Source: Paramyrothecium sp. XJ0827 (taxonomy: Eukaryota > Ascomycota > Sordariomycetes > Hypocreales > Stachybotryaceae). From it: a stretch of 64,000 nt of DNA. A program made the position numbers and the translations under genes. The stretch covers positions 3,720,001 to 3,784,000 of the forward strand of contig JAJFPB010000002.1 of the NCBI GenBank assembly GCA_020881915.1, written 5' to 3'. How positions within the stretch are numbered: the stretch's first letter is position 1; the number at the start of each line of letters is the position of its first letter. The notes beneath the pieces were generated by a model, which made no database searches, had not been told where the DNA came from, and worked only from the letters and a program-made list of their open reading frames with translations. Of the stretch, positions 45,393 to 57,600 are shown piece after piece.

Positions 45393-46380
45393 CATGGTGC
45401 GCGTCTACTACTCAATACTTCTTGAACCACAGTGTAGAGGAGATCTTGGGCGAGGCCTGACTGACCCTACGCTAACTCGAGCAAGCTCTGCAACGAGCAG
45501 GGCATGGTCCCCATTTCCGACATCGATTGTGAGATGGAATCCGAGCGTTTGGTGTTCAAACAGACTTCCATCGATCCTGGCAGATCTCAACCCGTGGAGC
45601 GGTTAGCAAAAGACGATACTGCGGAATATGAACCACTATTGCTGAGTATGATTGGTCGCATCTTTCTGGATACAGAAACACCTACATCTACCCAAGCATC
45701 CGGTCAAGTGCTAGCCGATGAGACAAGACATTATAGAATGCACGGTCGATTCCTTGCCCTTCTAAACCATCTTGTTTCAGCAAGATTTGCATAAGCCGAG
45801 TAGATTAGCACCTCATCTGGAAGATAACGGTGCAGAAAGGGCAATGCAAATAGACAGGCCACAAGGAGAGGCGAATATGCAGCCACACGTAGTCTTCAAG
45901 AGTCTCAAAGAACAGCCGCTATTCCGAAGTCTCTCTATCAATCTCAACCTCTTTCACAGCCCGTGAAGTTCGTGCCTGCACAACTGCGACAAAGGCTTTA
46001 AAGCGGAGTATTCTAGGATGACATTCGTGATCCTAGTCCTGAGGAGTATTGGCCCAACCCGAGACAACGCGAAAGGAAAAGCAAGTTGTGGCCCAGAGGT
46101 GTTTGATTCGAGCTTGCTATACCAGAAGATTCTAGTGAAGCTCAGGTATCGGACTGTCGATGCGGCGTGAAGTTCTGCTGCTCCTGTCTTCCTGTCCTTG
46201 TGTATCATGACCTTGTCTCTCATCTGCTTCATCAAAGACTTACCTCACGCAGAGTGGCTTGGTCGAGTGTTATTCGTGAGGATAGCTTGGGTCCTCACAT
46301 TCAAAGTCACCCTCGTGCCATATCTTGTATTCTTCCATGTCATCCCTTTGAATTGTAGTTGTAAAAGTGGTTGCTGCTGA
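45393..46380 (+). pseudogene. Probable decayed coding region, family unknown
   Basis: Consecutive protein-like stretches in different plus-strand frames, none spliceable into one. About 45504-45792 encodes ISDIDCEMESERLVFKQTS and on to IFLDTETPTS. About 45779-45965 encodes DLHKPSRLAPHLEDNGAERA and on. About 46017-46103 encodes IRDPSPEEYWPNPRQRERKS before a stop. The sequence is lower in GC than its neighbours. I do not recognise the family; a transposon-derived or lineage-specific protein is possible. Overlapping alternative frames mean chance cannot be excluded. Confidence 0.35.
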
Positions 46381-47081
46381 GGCCTACCCTGTACCCAGAC
46401 TCACTTCCACCCCCTTGGTCTTCGTAACTAAACGCAACCTGCAATCCTGCTTTCGAACATCTCCTCACTTAGGCAGCAACCCAACTAATCTTGCGGCTGA
46501 AGGTGACATCGAATAACATGACAGGAGCCCAAGAGCGAGACGGTATTACTACTAGACATCATTCGATGTCCTTGGCCTCGTCGTGAAAGCTGTCATCTTC
46601 GATCATAGGTGTCGTTCGAAAGCCCAAACCTAAGGTGCCTCCATGAACACGCTCTGTGCTGCCAGAGCTGCGCCGCGTCTCGATCGTCTTCCCAGCGCGA
46701 GTGGAAACTGTGGCCCGAGGACGCATTCTTCGAACTCATGCCGTGGCAGCGGAACCACCCGACCGTCCGGTCAGTGGCCCAGGCCAAGAAGATCAAGTTC
46801 CCGACAAACATTCCCACTACTATAGGGTCCAGTCCGATCAGAGGACAATCTCATTCGATTCATGACGTTATCTACATATGCCTGCTATACTCTACATGAC
46901 CAATTCCAATACAAACCTTTGCCTATCCCAGACCCCCTTAAGCCAAGCCAGTGACGTTGCACGCAAAGAGCACAAAACCAAAGCCCAACCGAGGGCACCA
47001 ACGTAACCGTACCGCAAACGCGGCAGGTTGAATAGAATACGATCAGCGACACTCCGCGCTCACCGTCCCTCATTTCAGACC
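46381..47081. other. Intergenic, no gene supported
   Basis: A plus frame around 46609-46899 contains WPEDAFFELMPWQRNHPTV-like sequence but lacks a clear start or domain. The right end is the 3' side of the 373-aa gene. Confidence 0.4.
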
Positions 47082-48203
47082 CTAGATGTCGCTATCCTCC
47101 CCTCTTCCTCTGCGGTACCCGCCCCTGCGCGCCCTCCTCTCCTCGCGCTCCCGCTCCCGATGCGCCCTCAGCTCCGGCATGGGGTGGTGGTAGCTCTTGG
47201 TGCCCAGCTCGCTGCCCGTGCCGCCGGTGCTGTAGTTGCTCTCCAGCAGGCTCTCGCTCAGCGTGCTGTCGCCGGCGCCACCCCCGCGCGTGTAGCTAAA
47301 GTCCCTGCGCGACGAGCGGGCCTCCTCCCGCAGGCGTCGCGCATCCGACCTCATGCGCTCCGACTCCCGCGCCGCGTTGCGGTCCGCCGTCGAGTACACC
47401 TTGCGGATCGCGGCGGGCGCCGCCGGGCGAGGCGGGGTGCTCTCCTGGTGGGATAGGAGCTCCGAGGTGGCGGCGATGGACTCGCTCGGGTTCGTCGAGC
47501 CGTCCCAGTTGGATCCCTCGGACTCCTTGTTCAGGCCGCCCACGCGTGCGGGTCGCTCGTGGCGATAGCTGCGCAGGTGCTGCTTGGCCTCCTTCTCGGC
47601 CTCCTCGTCCTCGACGCCCGCGTCGCCAACGTGTCTTCGAGCGCGGGCGCGCTCGTTGTGCCTCTTCTTGCGCTCGCGGTCACGCTTTTCCTGCTTCTTG
47701 CGGCGGGCCTCGCGGGCGCCAATATCGCTGGCGCCTGCCGTGATGCCGCTCAGTGCCGTGCTCTCCGTGATGACCGTAGTGCCGTCGTCGTCGACGTCCT
47801 TGTAGACGCTGCCACCGCCTAGATTTGTCGAAGGCGTGGCATTGGACAGAATCGTTCCGTTGGGCCCCTTCCGTCGCAGCACCGTGGTCTTGTAGTCATC
47901 CCAGTCATTCTCCTTGAAGTGGAAACCGCCGTTCTTTGCCCAGAAGAAGAACCAGATGCCCGTCAACACGAACGCGACGCCGAGAAGGGCGAATAGCACG
48001 AAGAAGCCGACGTTGTTGATGTCGTGGGGATCTAGCACGCCCTTGTGCGGGTCGACCCTCTCCTCATCGCGGGCGAGGAGGCGGTGGGCTTCGGCCAGGG
48101 GACCGTCGGGCGAGCTGAGGATGTCGTTCTGGCGGACCTGGATGCCGGCGTCCGAGGCGTGACTGACGATGGCCCGGATCGAGTGGACAAAGGCGGGGGC
48201 CAT
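47082..48203 (-). CDS. Single-pass membrane protein of unknown function, 373 aa
   Basis: A continuous ATG frame on the minus strand. There is no typical signal peptide. Residues 1-62 are polar and acidic. One membrane helix lies at about 64-88 (VGFFVLFALLGVAFVLTGIW). It is followed by FHFKENDWDDYKTTVLRRKG and a long charged tail with very basic Arg/Lys-rich segments (about 165-195 and the last 30 residues) and Ser-rich linkers. The basic tail is probably cytosolic, giving a type III-like topology with the short N-terminus outside or luminal. Similar one-helix proteins are conserved in filamentous ascomycetes without known function. No catalytic motif is seen. Confidence 0.75.
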   Translation of the reverse strand: MAPAFVHSIRAIVSHASDAGIQVRQNDILSSPDGPLAEAHRLLARDEERVDPHKGVLDPHDINNVGFFVLFALLGVAFVLTGIWFFFWAKNGGFHFKENDWDDYKTTVLRRKGPNGTILSNATPSTNLGGGSVYKDVDDDGTTVITESTALSGITAGASDIGAREARRKKQEKRDRERKKRHNERARARRHVGDAGVEDEEAEKEAKQHLRSYRHERPARVGGLNKESEGSNWDGSTNPSESIAATSELLSHQESTPPRPAAPAAIRKVYSTADRNAARESERMRSDARRLREEARSSRRDFSYTRGGGAGDSTLSESLLESNYSTGGTGSELGTKSYHHPMPELRAHREREREERRARRGGYRRGRGEDSDI

Positions 48204-50686
48204 GGCGCGTGGGCTGGAACGTCCGGGATGGAATGCACGACGTGTGGAATGGCGGAAGCGCTGTCTGAGCGAGTCGGCCAGCCCAGCCGCGGCTCAAGAA
48301 TGCGCAACGGTGTTTCTGATCGGACCCTGGATCCGAGTGCTGGTGCGGAGCAAATAGTCGTGCAAAATGTGCGTTGAATATCTCGTGGAGGGATGGTCAG
48401 ATGGTGGTAACGGTAGGCAAGGCAATGTGTAGTTCTGGATGAAGGAGACGAGAACAGTGTGGCAGAAGGAGCGGCAGTGCAAGACGTAAGCTACCGTGCC
48501 AGTTCCTACAGAAACGGCACCAGGCGGTACTTTACTGGGGTCGTTGGTCCGCCACGTCCACCGTCTCGGTACAGTCAAGGACGCCCAGGTTGCGAATAAA
48601 TTGCCCTTCACCCGCGGCCAGTGTCTCTCAGGCTGTCCATGCAGTGAATAATTCGAAATGCATTGCTATTAACAATTCGGGCAGCATCCATCTCAATGAG
48701 AAGCCTCTTTCGCTGCATCTCCTCCCAAGCCCGCGCTGTCACCACCCGAATGACGTACCCCAAGTAAACAAAAGTGACCATCCAGCTCGCTGACCCAGCA
48801 ACGCCCTTCACCCCACCAACCACCCAACCCACCCAAAAAGGAAATCCTCTGTGGTCTCCACCGCACTCCCAATTCTCAGGCACACCGAAGAGCCCGCTTT
48901 TCTCGTTCAGCAGAAAGGCGAGAAGAAAAAAAAAAGGTGCTTCAACGCCGCCCTCCCGGGCGGGCCGGCTCCTTTCCAGAAGGGCCACCGACCGCCTTTG
49001 CCCGAAACGTTTCCCAGGCTCGGCCCGTTGCCGCCATGCCACTTACGACGCGCTTGGGAATGGCGCACGCCTCTCCACCACCGCGCACGCCCAACGCCGT
49101 GCAACGCAATGCGGAGGATGGGTCGATAGGCTTCGGGACAATCTGTCGCTTACCGCATCGCAGCTTCGGTCGACAAGTGGACGGCTGAGCAGCCCCCTTA
49201 CTATTCTCCTGGCTCCAATACTGCGACTCCATCTGCATGCTTAGCATGCACATCTCCGCGCATGCACGACTACGTGGTTTTCTCTGCAAACGCCCCGGTC
49301 CAAGACGCTGCTCCTTGGTGGGCCTTCCACCGCCATCGTGACCTCCCTTGCCTACATGGACGCCATGCACGGGCTTCCTACGAATAATAACCTTACACCG
49401 CATTCTGGGTCACGGGTGGCGCAGGGCATGGAGCCGAGTTTAACGAAAATATTCAACCCTTGACATTTATGTTCTCCTGCCTATGTCGTCAAGTCCTCTC
49501 CAATCCACAACCCCTGCCTCTTTGCAACTCGCCACCACCGAAACAATTCAATGCACAATGGACTTGCCATCCCCAACCACCCATTCCAGGACACCCCACA
49601 AGGGACTAGGCCACCGGGAGCGGCAGTCCCAATGTTCGAGGCATGGCGGCCTAGCCAGCACAAGCTCGCTCGTCTTGCTTTTCCCATCCTGCTCGCCTCG
49701 CAAGGCATCGCCGATGGGAGCAACATGATTCGATCGCTTGGACCGGCCTGGCCTAACCTGTCCTCGGCAGTGGCGCGTCCCGGAACGAGTCTAGCCCAAG
49801 CATACAGGAACAAAGACCAAGTAACAGTGGACGGCAGCGCCAATTGTAAAAGAAGAAAAGTACCAACCAGCAAGGCAGAGCACATGGTGTGAGAGGGCGC
49901 GAGCCCCTGATACCTTGCTGTCTATCGTGATGTTCATGTTCGAGGCTGTCGCACCCAATATAATCCTCCTCTTAACACCCGTGCTCAATGTCGCAATGCA
50001 CAAGCCTTTGACGGCATAAATCACAGTCCAGCAAGTCCCTTGAAACAATGAGCGCGGACCAAGTAAAGATGTCATATAACAGCGGCATGGAGCGTGGCGG
50101 GCCCGCGACGCTTCGTCCCGTACCAGCTACAGGCAAGCCGCGGAAAGCCACGCTCCCATTTTGTAAGGTTGAATACCATCCTTTCACTCTTTTCTCATTC
50201 CACCTCTCCGCCATTAGACCCCAACTCAACTCTCTTCAGCCGTGGTACGCCATCTTCTGGAGACGCGAGAGCATCGTGAAAATCGGTATAGGAGTAATGC
50301 AGAGAGATCCAGATAAAAGAATTCGACAAATGATTTCCTTTCCATGCCGCCGTTGTAAGGGTATCAATTTTCCTCGCCATCAGGCCAATAACTCGATGTT
50401 GAACCTCCAAAAGGACGAATTAGGGATACACAAAAAAGGAGAAACGAAAAGTTGCCAGAGCCGCGGACGGCACGCACACGGCGGAGAATAAGGTGGCAGT
50501 AGCGGTGTAGTATTGATGCCGAGAAAGTGGGGACAGAGAAGCAAAAGGAGATCCAAGAAAAACCCAAAACGAGAAACAATAAGAGAAAATGAGACGCTCG
50601 CTTCCATGACGTCCCATATCCAGGGGACAGTAGAAAAATAATCACATATTTTCGGACATTAATCTCGTCAATCTTCGTCGTAATCA
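48204..50686. other. Intergenic, no gene supported
   Basis: Promoter side of the 373-aa gene and 3' side of the 627-aa gene. Frames of up to 156 codons on both strands overlap in a GC-rich part (48.8-49.4 kb) and show no domains. Confidence 0.5.
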
Positions 50687-52570
50687 TCAGAAATAGTTGT
50701 CGGGAGAGAGCGCCGGGTCGTAGGGAGCGTGGCTGGGAGGATAGCTTGGAGCGTAGCTCGGCGCGTAGCCCCGGCTCTGCGAGTCCGACTGGCTCGGGGC
50801 ACGGGCACGAAGAGGCAGCGCCTTTCGCTCGGGGCGCCCGCGGGCATCCTCGATCTGAAAGATGGTGCTGGCCCTGTCGCTGCCTCCGCCAGGCCTGCTG
50901 AACATGATTTCGCCATCACTGCACTCGATCTCGGCACCTTGGAGTCTGACGACCGAGGTGCCGGAGAACTTGATGATGACGTCCTCGTTGTTGCCGGAGG
51001 ATGACCTGGTGATGCCGGTTCCAGTCGTGTTGCTGCGCTTGTACTCGCTGTCGTCCCGGCTGCCGCTGCTCCGCGTCGATCGGCTGCTCGGCACGCCTCC
51101 ACGCTTGGTGATCTTACGCAAGGAATCGGCAGTGAGTGGCACCTGGGGACCGCTCACGTCCTCCTGGTACCGGAGAGCACTGAAGTAGGCGTCATTCTCA
51201 TAGCTCGTTCCGAAGGATCCAACCGGGGCGCCACCGCCAGCGTACGGGGCAACAGCTCGTCCACGGCCGTTTGCAGGCATGATGTCAAGGGCCTGCTGCT
51301 CATACGCATTGGAATGCACTCGCAACCGTCCAGACGGAGTGCGGCGTGGCTCGTAGGGCGAGGGCGCACCCGGAGACATGTCCTGAAACAGGCTCACGTC
51401 ACCCTGGAAGTCCTCGTCCTCGTACCCGGGCTGGTCGACGAATCCTACAGACCTCCGATGAGGAGCTGCGGGCCGCGACTGGCCACGGCGAGACGATGGA
51501 CGCTGGGCCTGGGGAGCCGGGGGCGGTGCGAAGGGTGTTGACTGCGGGAACGCCGACTGCGGCCGCTTCGGGATCGAAGGAGGAGGCGGCATCTTCCTCC
51601 GGTCATCCTCGTGCTTCTTGCTGCGCGATGGACGGCGAGAAACCCTCGTAGACCCCGCGTCGGATTCGAACTCCTCGGGCGCATAGCCGCGAGTGGCTGG
51701 ACTCCGGAAGCCCATGGCCGACGAAGGACGGCCCATAGCCGACGAAGGACGGGTCTCAAAACGCTGCTTCAGATTGGCATGCTGGCCAGTCATGGCGGCG
51801 TCAAAGTACCCTGGCATCGCAAGAGGCGAGGGGGAAAGGCCCATCTGGCTGGCAGGGGAAGGCGGCAGCATGTGAAGTGGAGGTGGGAAAGTTCCCACTA
51901 TGTGATGATGAGGATAAGGCGGCGCCGGAGGCTGGTGCGATTGATGCCAGCCAACATTCGCAATCGGTGGCCGTGAGGTCTGGCCGGCGTAGTAGCTTGC
52001 AGGTCGTGTCTGCGCGCGGGGCCGAGAGCTCGAGGCTGCGGGCTGCGCAACGCCGTAGCATGAAGGGTCCTCGGGATGACCGACATGACCCCTCTTGTAG
52101 ATTGACGACTGTTGAACGACTGGTTGCGTAGCCGCGTGCTTGAGAGATGAAGTAGGGCGCGTTTTCTTGGCTTTGATTTCCTTCATAGCCTTGGCCTCTG
52201 CCTTGGCCCTTCTTCTTTCCTCTTCCTCGGCAGCCCTGAGCTTCTGCTCCCGTTTCTCCTTTTCACGAAGCCGTTGTTCGCGACCGACATCCTTTTGAGA
52301 GGGGCGCCGAACTTCCCTTTCCTTCTTGGCCGGGTGCGCAGTGGAGTCGGAGGAGTCTGTGAGACTAAGGCTCGCCGACGAGGACTCGGACCTCCTGTGC
52401 GACGGGCGCTTTTCAGAACGAGACTTGCCAGTGTTGGGCCGCTCCTTGATCGGGCTCACTGGAGGCTCAGAAATAGCATACTTGCGGGTGCCCTCGATGC
52501 CCTCGACCGAGCTGCCCGAGTCCTCCTCGGCGTCCTCCACGTGTGCAATGAAGTTTGATTGCTTGGACAT
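50687..52570 (-). CDS. Disordered 627-aa protein of unknown function
   Basis: A continuous minus-strand frame from ATG 52570 (MSKQSNFIAHVEDAEEDSG). Residues 1-80 are Ser/acidic. About 83-137 is a highly charged Lys/Glu/Arg/Ala helix or coiled coil (REQRLREKEKREQKLRAAEE). The centre is Pro/Ser/Gln-rich with basic patches and a tandem RPSSAMG duplication at about residue 275. A more ordered C-terminal module (about 527-570; IIKFSGTSVVRLQGAEIECS, EIMFSR, STIFQIEDARG) looks like beta structure. The last 40 residues repeat APSY/PPSY. No enzyme or membrane motif. Conserved C-terminal strands suggest a real fungal family; a nuclear or cytoskeletal scaffold role would be a guess. Confidence 0.75.
   Translation of the reverse strand: MSKQSNFIAHVEDAEEDSGSSVEGIEGTRKYAISEPPVSPIKERPNTGKSRSEKRPSHRRSESSSASLSLTDSSDSTAHPAKKEREVRRPSQKDVGREQRLREKEKREQKLRAAEEEERRRAKAEAKAMKEIKAKKTRPTSSLKHAATQPVVQQSSIYKRGHVGHPEDPSCYGVAQPAASSSRPRAQTRPASYYAGQTSRPPIANVGWHQSHQPPAPPYPHHHIVGTFPPPLHMLPPSPASQMGLSPSPLAMPGYFDAAMTGQHANLKQRFETRPSSAMGRPSSAMGFRSPATRGYAPEEFESDAGSTRVSRRPSRSKKHEDDRRKMPPPPSIPKRPQSAFPQSTPFAPPPAPQAQRPSSRRGQSRPAAPHRRSVGFVDQPGYEDEDFQGDVSLFQDMSPGAPSPYEPRRTPSGRLRVHSNAYEQQALDIMPANGRGRAVAPYAGGGAPVGSFGTSYENDAYFSALRYQEDVSGPQVPLTADSLRKITKRGGVPSSRSTRSSGSRDDSEYKRSNTTGTGITRSSSGNNEDVIIKFSGTSVVRLQGAEIECSDGEIMFSRPGGGSDRASTIFQIEDARGRPERKALPLRARAPSQSDSQSRGYAPSYAPSYPPSHAPYDPALSPDNYF
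51711..51752 (-). repeat. 21-bp in-frame tandem duplication
   Basis: Two adjacent 21-base units (51711-51731 and 51732-51752) differing at one base, encoding two RPSSAMG repeats within the 627-aa protein. Confidence 0.9.
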
Positions 52571-53021
52571 GGCGGCTCTTGGTAGGCGTGATGCAACCGG
52601 TTGTGACGCTGGTCCGCCTCAAGGCGAGAACCGCGCGGGGCGGGTGATCTAATGAAGTGTTGTGACGACGCTCTTTTCGCTAGGCGTAAGGCAGTCGCCG
52701 TCGATGGTTGTCGTCGGTCTAGTCTGTTGCTGCTCCTGACGGGACGATCCTGGGAGGGGAACGACCAGCCAGCATAGGTATCACCTTTTGAGAGCACAAA
52801 TGTGGAGGGCACATTAAATGTTGTTGAGATTTGCTTCGGTAAAAGTCCCGCAGGGGCGCCGGCACTTTTTGTTATAAATGCGAGTGAAATATGGACGGCA
52901 CGACTAGCCTTGAGTGAGAGATATTGCGATGTCGAGACGATCCGTCAGTGTCGTGCTGTCCGTTGCGAGGGCAGATGCGCGGGGAGAGGGAAAAGATGGT
53001 CGAGTGCTGGGTGGGAGTGAC

Positions 53022-53085
53022 GGGGGGGGGGGAATTGTTTTAACAAAAAAAGATGGGCGAGAGAAGAGAGACCAGGGGGGGGGGG
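53022..53085 (+). repeat. Two G11 runs
   Basis: G11 at 53022-53032 and G11 at 53075-53085 with purine-rich sequence between, upstream of the minus-strand 627-aa gene. Confidence 0.8.
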
Positions 53086-53282
53086 CGGCCAGACAGAGAG
53101 GAGGGAAAGAGGAGCGGCTGTGACGAGGTTTTAATCGGGCGTGGGTGCTGCTGGGTTGCTCCTGCCTGCGGGTTGCTGGTTGCTGCGGCGGGGCGGGCGT
53201 GGGAGGACAAGCGGATGGGGGCGTGAGGGTAGTTCCTTCTCTCCAGAATCGGACAGGACACGCACGACTTACTTGGACAGAC

Positions 53283-53310
53283 ACAGACGCAGACGCAGAC
53301 GCAGACAGAC
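53283..53310 (+). repeat. CAGACG hexamer repeat
   Basis: About four imperfect CAGACG units, followed by an ACTAACACTAACACT stretch. Confidence 0.7.
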
Positions 53311-54445
53311 CAAATACTAACACTAACACTGACACCTACACCTCACTCACATCTACCCAACTACCAACCTATCAGCCGGCCCAAGTTTGCTCCATCCATC
53401 ACAGAGTAGAGTTGACTCTCTACGGGCGCTGTGCCCGGCCTTATGGTCTCACTGCTGCACCACGCTGCATCGCGTTGCCCACTATTACCCTTTTGCAAGT
53501 GCATCATCGCATCGCCCTAGCTGGCGTGCCGTTGCACATTGCATATGGTTGACGAGCTGGAGTTGGATGGCACGCGCTTCACACATGCAAGCCGGACAAG
53601 GCCACTACTTCGTCATGACACGGTTTGCTTGTCACGTCCACCTCCCAGTACGCCTCATCCTCCGTGACAACCCTGGCAGACTTCATTCAGAGGCTCGTCC
53701 TGCGCTACCTGGTCCATATTCTGATGCTCTGCCCGTCTCACGGAGAGGGCGTGTCTCATGTCCGGCGGGCGTCGCTGCAGTGATGGACACGGCGGGAGAG
53801 GAGGGGATGACAGCTTCCTGGGATGGACCATGGCCCGTGGCCAGGGATCATTGGGGGTTTTGCGCTGGCCGGCTTGCTGGCCAGGGGATGATGTGCCAGT
53901 GCTAATTTTTCGATTCCCTTTTTGTGTCTTTCCCTCTCTCTTGCGTATAGCGTATTCGCTCGCACCACCCCTCCTGGGCCTTGATTCTCACAATTTTTTC
54001 TTTTTCTTGTGGACTTCTATCGATAGCGATATGCTACTATCCAGGCCTCTGGGTCCCACGGGGAGTTTTCAGCTTCCTTGGATCAACAAAAACGCAGGCG
54101 TGGGACGAACTGGGGCCGCATGTGGTAATTTGCATGGCCTGCCGGGAAGCATCTGCTCTTTTTTTGTTTGCCTTCCCAGTTTGACCCACGAATTTCTCTA
54201 TTGCCCCAGCTCTGCTTGCTAGCAAGGGCTTGGGTGATCCATTAACGGACGGGACATGCAGTCACGCATGGCCGCAGGGAAACCCCATAACCAGAGCCTC
54301 AACGTGCCAGCAAGAAGCACTCGAGCCCAACTGTGGAGACGATCCGCCTCCCAGTTCCGTTCTTCTTCCCCAAAACGGGTCCTCCAGATGCTCCAGTGGC
54401 TGGTGGTAGGCGAACAAATGGCCCTCCGACCACCCACGTAACATA

Positions 54446-54459
54446 CATACCTTGCCTGG
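54446..54459 (+). repeat. CATACCTTGCCTGG element, copy 2
   Basis: Exact 14-base match to the element at 42556-42569, also in non-coding sequence. Confidence 0.6.
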
Positions 54460-57400
54460 CATACGTAGCCTGAACCCGAGGTAAGTTGCTGCGTTTGCGC
54501 ACGCACCGGCCACTCCCGTTCTTTTCTGGCATGGCTGGCTCGTCAGTCTGTGCGGCAGAATATCTGGTCGCGACAATCCGCTGTCGCTGTCGCCGTCACC
54601 GTTGCCGCCGCGGGCACTCTCCGATGATAGGAGGGGAGGCGAGGACAACAGGAGGAGGAGGGCCGTGTCTCAAGCTTTGCAAAGCGGCCAAATTCAGGCA
54701 TTGACCGTGGATCCTGGGGACGCAATCGCCAGACATACAGCTTACGCGAAGGGTGACTGTCGCCAGAGCTGAGCTCAGCTAGGACATAGTCGAAGCCAGT
54801 CAAGGTAGGCCGAGCTAGGGAAGCTGGGATGAGGGGCGTTTGCTCGAATGGATCATGAAGATCTCCAAGCCCAAACCCGAGCATGGTGACAGGCAACCCA
54901 AGCACCCAAGAGGGGCCCCTAGCGCTTGGCCCAGCTTTAACCAGACTTGGCTACGGTGCTAGAAGGGACCGGAAAACGTGGAAGTCTGTCCCTCCTATCT
55001 CTGCGTGTTTTGCTTTGACTCACTCACAGCAAACAGAGGGCAAAATGGCAAAGCCAAAAAGCCGGATTCCTAACTTTCCCGCCATCTACACAAAACTGCC
55101 ATTAGTGCCCGAGGCCCAGAAAAAGCTTGGCTTGGGTATCAACTCAAAAGAAAGCCACCTTTGTCCATGAATGGCCAAGCTCCGCCATCTCGTCCCGAAC
55201 CGTCCAGATGGTCGGCGTTTCACAATTTTTAGCTGGCCCTCCCCCATGTGGCCTAGAAACTTTGACCCCGTCCCGTCTGGCATATTCGTTGATGGGGACA
55301 TGGAAACAGACTAACGTCGTCATAGCATTTTTTCTTTCTTTTTTTTGTTCGGCCTTATGTGGGCATGGGACCAAGCAACGCCCCAATGTCGTCTTGGAGC
55401 CCTCATGCACACCAGGGCACCCAAGCTAGACAAAGGCCACAGCAGGCGAAACAAAACAAAAACAAAGCAAAGAAACTGCAGAAAGAAACAGGAGAAGGAG
55501 GGAAAAAAGAACAGTGAAGCAAAATCCGGCCAGCTCAGCGTAATCTGCGTACGCCTCCCGTCCCTTGAAAGGGGGACAACGAAGCCAATCGTCGACGACA
55601 TCCTCATGCATGCCCAACTGCCCAGTCGTGCCCGCTCATAGGGCAGCGGCTCGTCTGTGCGTGCCCACCACCTTAGGAAAGCCCATTCATTGTTCAATCG
55701 TCTTGCACGCCCCCCCCTCCCCGAGTGCTCTGGTTTACCTCCCTTGCATCTTGTGTCTTTGTAGCTTGCCTCTTCCGGCCGCTCTAGCTTCCCGCCCGCG
55801 CCGCGCCTCAAAAAATCCTTCGAGTCCGGGCCGTTCATCACCTGGTACGGGGTTTGGTTTGCCTGGCTGCGTGCGACTCGACTCGGCCGATGAGCTGCGT
55901 TCTTCCCTGGTGCCCAGGTTTTTGTGGCTGACAAACTCACTGCCATTCTACGTCGCCCTTCACACTGCCCCAATGGGGGCGCACATCTGAAACATACAGA
56001 ACCACTACCCTAGCCCATGATCCAATGACTGGAGAGGTCTGGACAGCACATTTTTGACAACTATCTTGTCTCCGGGGCGCCGGTCTTTCCGCTTTGCTCT
56101 CCGTCATGCTCCCGATGACTCGGCGGAGCAAGCTCGCTGTTCCCTGCTGCTTCGATGGCCTGTGTGCGATATCCTAGAACCCAAGAGCTCAAGCCATCAA
56201 TTCTATTATTGAAACCATGTGACGGCCCCCTACCTTGGAAGCCCCCAGCATGCCAGGTTGCAGCAGCGGACGGACAACAGCAGCAACCACGCAATCCTTG
56301 TCCGCTCGCTCTGCGCACTTGCGAAGGCAGGGAAAAGCTCATCTGTTTCATTCACAGCCGCCCCCATCCAATCAGGCTGCTCGCATACCCTCCCACATCT
56401 CCTACATAGTACACGATGCCGCTGGGAGCAGCTGCTGCTTGCCACAAGAGCCTCCCTCACTGCCCAGCTACACCAGGACGTCTGCAGCGCTGTGTCATCC
56501 TCTGCATTGATTTGCTCGTGGTCCAGATCATGTCTGGGGGGATGAGTAAGAGCCGCTGCGGGATCTGAAAATTTCGGTCAGTGTCTCATCCTTGATTGGT
56601 ACTGTCAGGAGCAGACAGGTAGCTTTTTAGGTGGTACGCCCAAAACACGCACGCACACCCACCACGTCAATGCGAGCTCATCGTCGAGGACCGACCGTTG
56701 AGGTTGTCGTAGTTGTCGCATTCGTGCCAATCTCATCCGTCTGTGTCATCACCAAGGTCCCGGATCCAGCGCACCTCGGCTGCACTCCAGGCTCGACGTG
56801 TTCCCTGCGCTCTGCCGGCTGGCAGCAACCCATGGGGAGGGGGAGGAAAACACCAACCACCGTCGCTGAGAAGCATGAAAATCCCTGCTGAACCTGGGTC
56901 CTCTGCGTCTTCAACGGCGTGCTGTACGAAAGCGGGGACCGCAGGCAGCCTAGGCCGCGAGAGCCTGCATCAAACGCATGAAAAACGCAGACGAACTGGG
57001 CAAAGCATGAGGCAATCTCTTGGTCCGTTTCCAGATACTCTGCAGTAGCTTGGTGCTGTGTGGTTGGCCTACGTGCCCATGGCAACACTCCCTCCTCTTC
57101 CCGCATTGCCTCGTCGTCCTCCAATCCCCGCAAATCCACGCACAGCTCGTCCACCCATCCCACCCGCTGGGCCGTCTCGACCTATTGCCAGGCGAAATCT
57201 CGTGGTCGCGAATGCCGTGATCTTGCTGGGCTTTATCTACGAGATGCAGTGCATACCCTTCCAGCCTCAACCGTGGCTGCGGTGATGACCCAGCGGCGCA
57301 CATCCTTTCCCCAACCTGGATGGATGACGAGCCTGGGCCCCCGCAGTCTACTCACACATGTACTTAATTTACGCCGCAACAAGGTTTCGCGGTAGCGATG

Positions 57401-57600
57401 CATAGAACAAGCTTGAACTTGGAGGCCAAATCTCCGTGGGTGGCTCCGTGGTCTAGGTCGGTATCAATCGGGCCGGGTTTCCCGGGTTGATGGGCCACAT
57501 CACCGTTGGTGGTAGGGGCCGCTAACACGTCGCACCGAACATGTCTTCACCCTACGCCTAGATCGCCGCCAAAGGCGATGAACGGCCCAGAAGTAGATTA

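Larger units (their letters stand above)
52571..57600. other. Gene-poor block, left part
   Basis: No gene supported. The first 800 bases are probably the promoter and leader of the 627-aa gene and include G11 runs. Further right there are CT-rich and T-rich stretches and short overlapping frames without domains. Confidence 0.5.
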
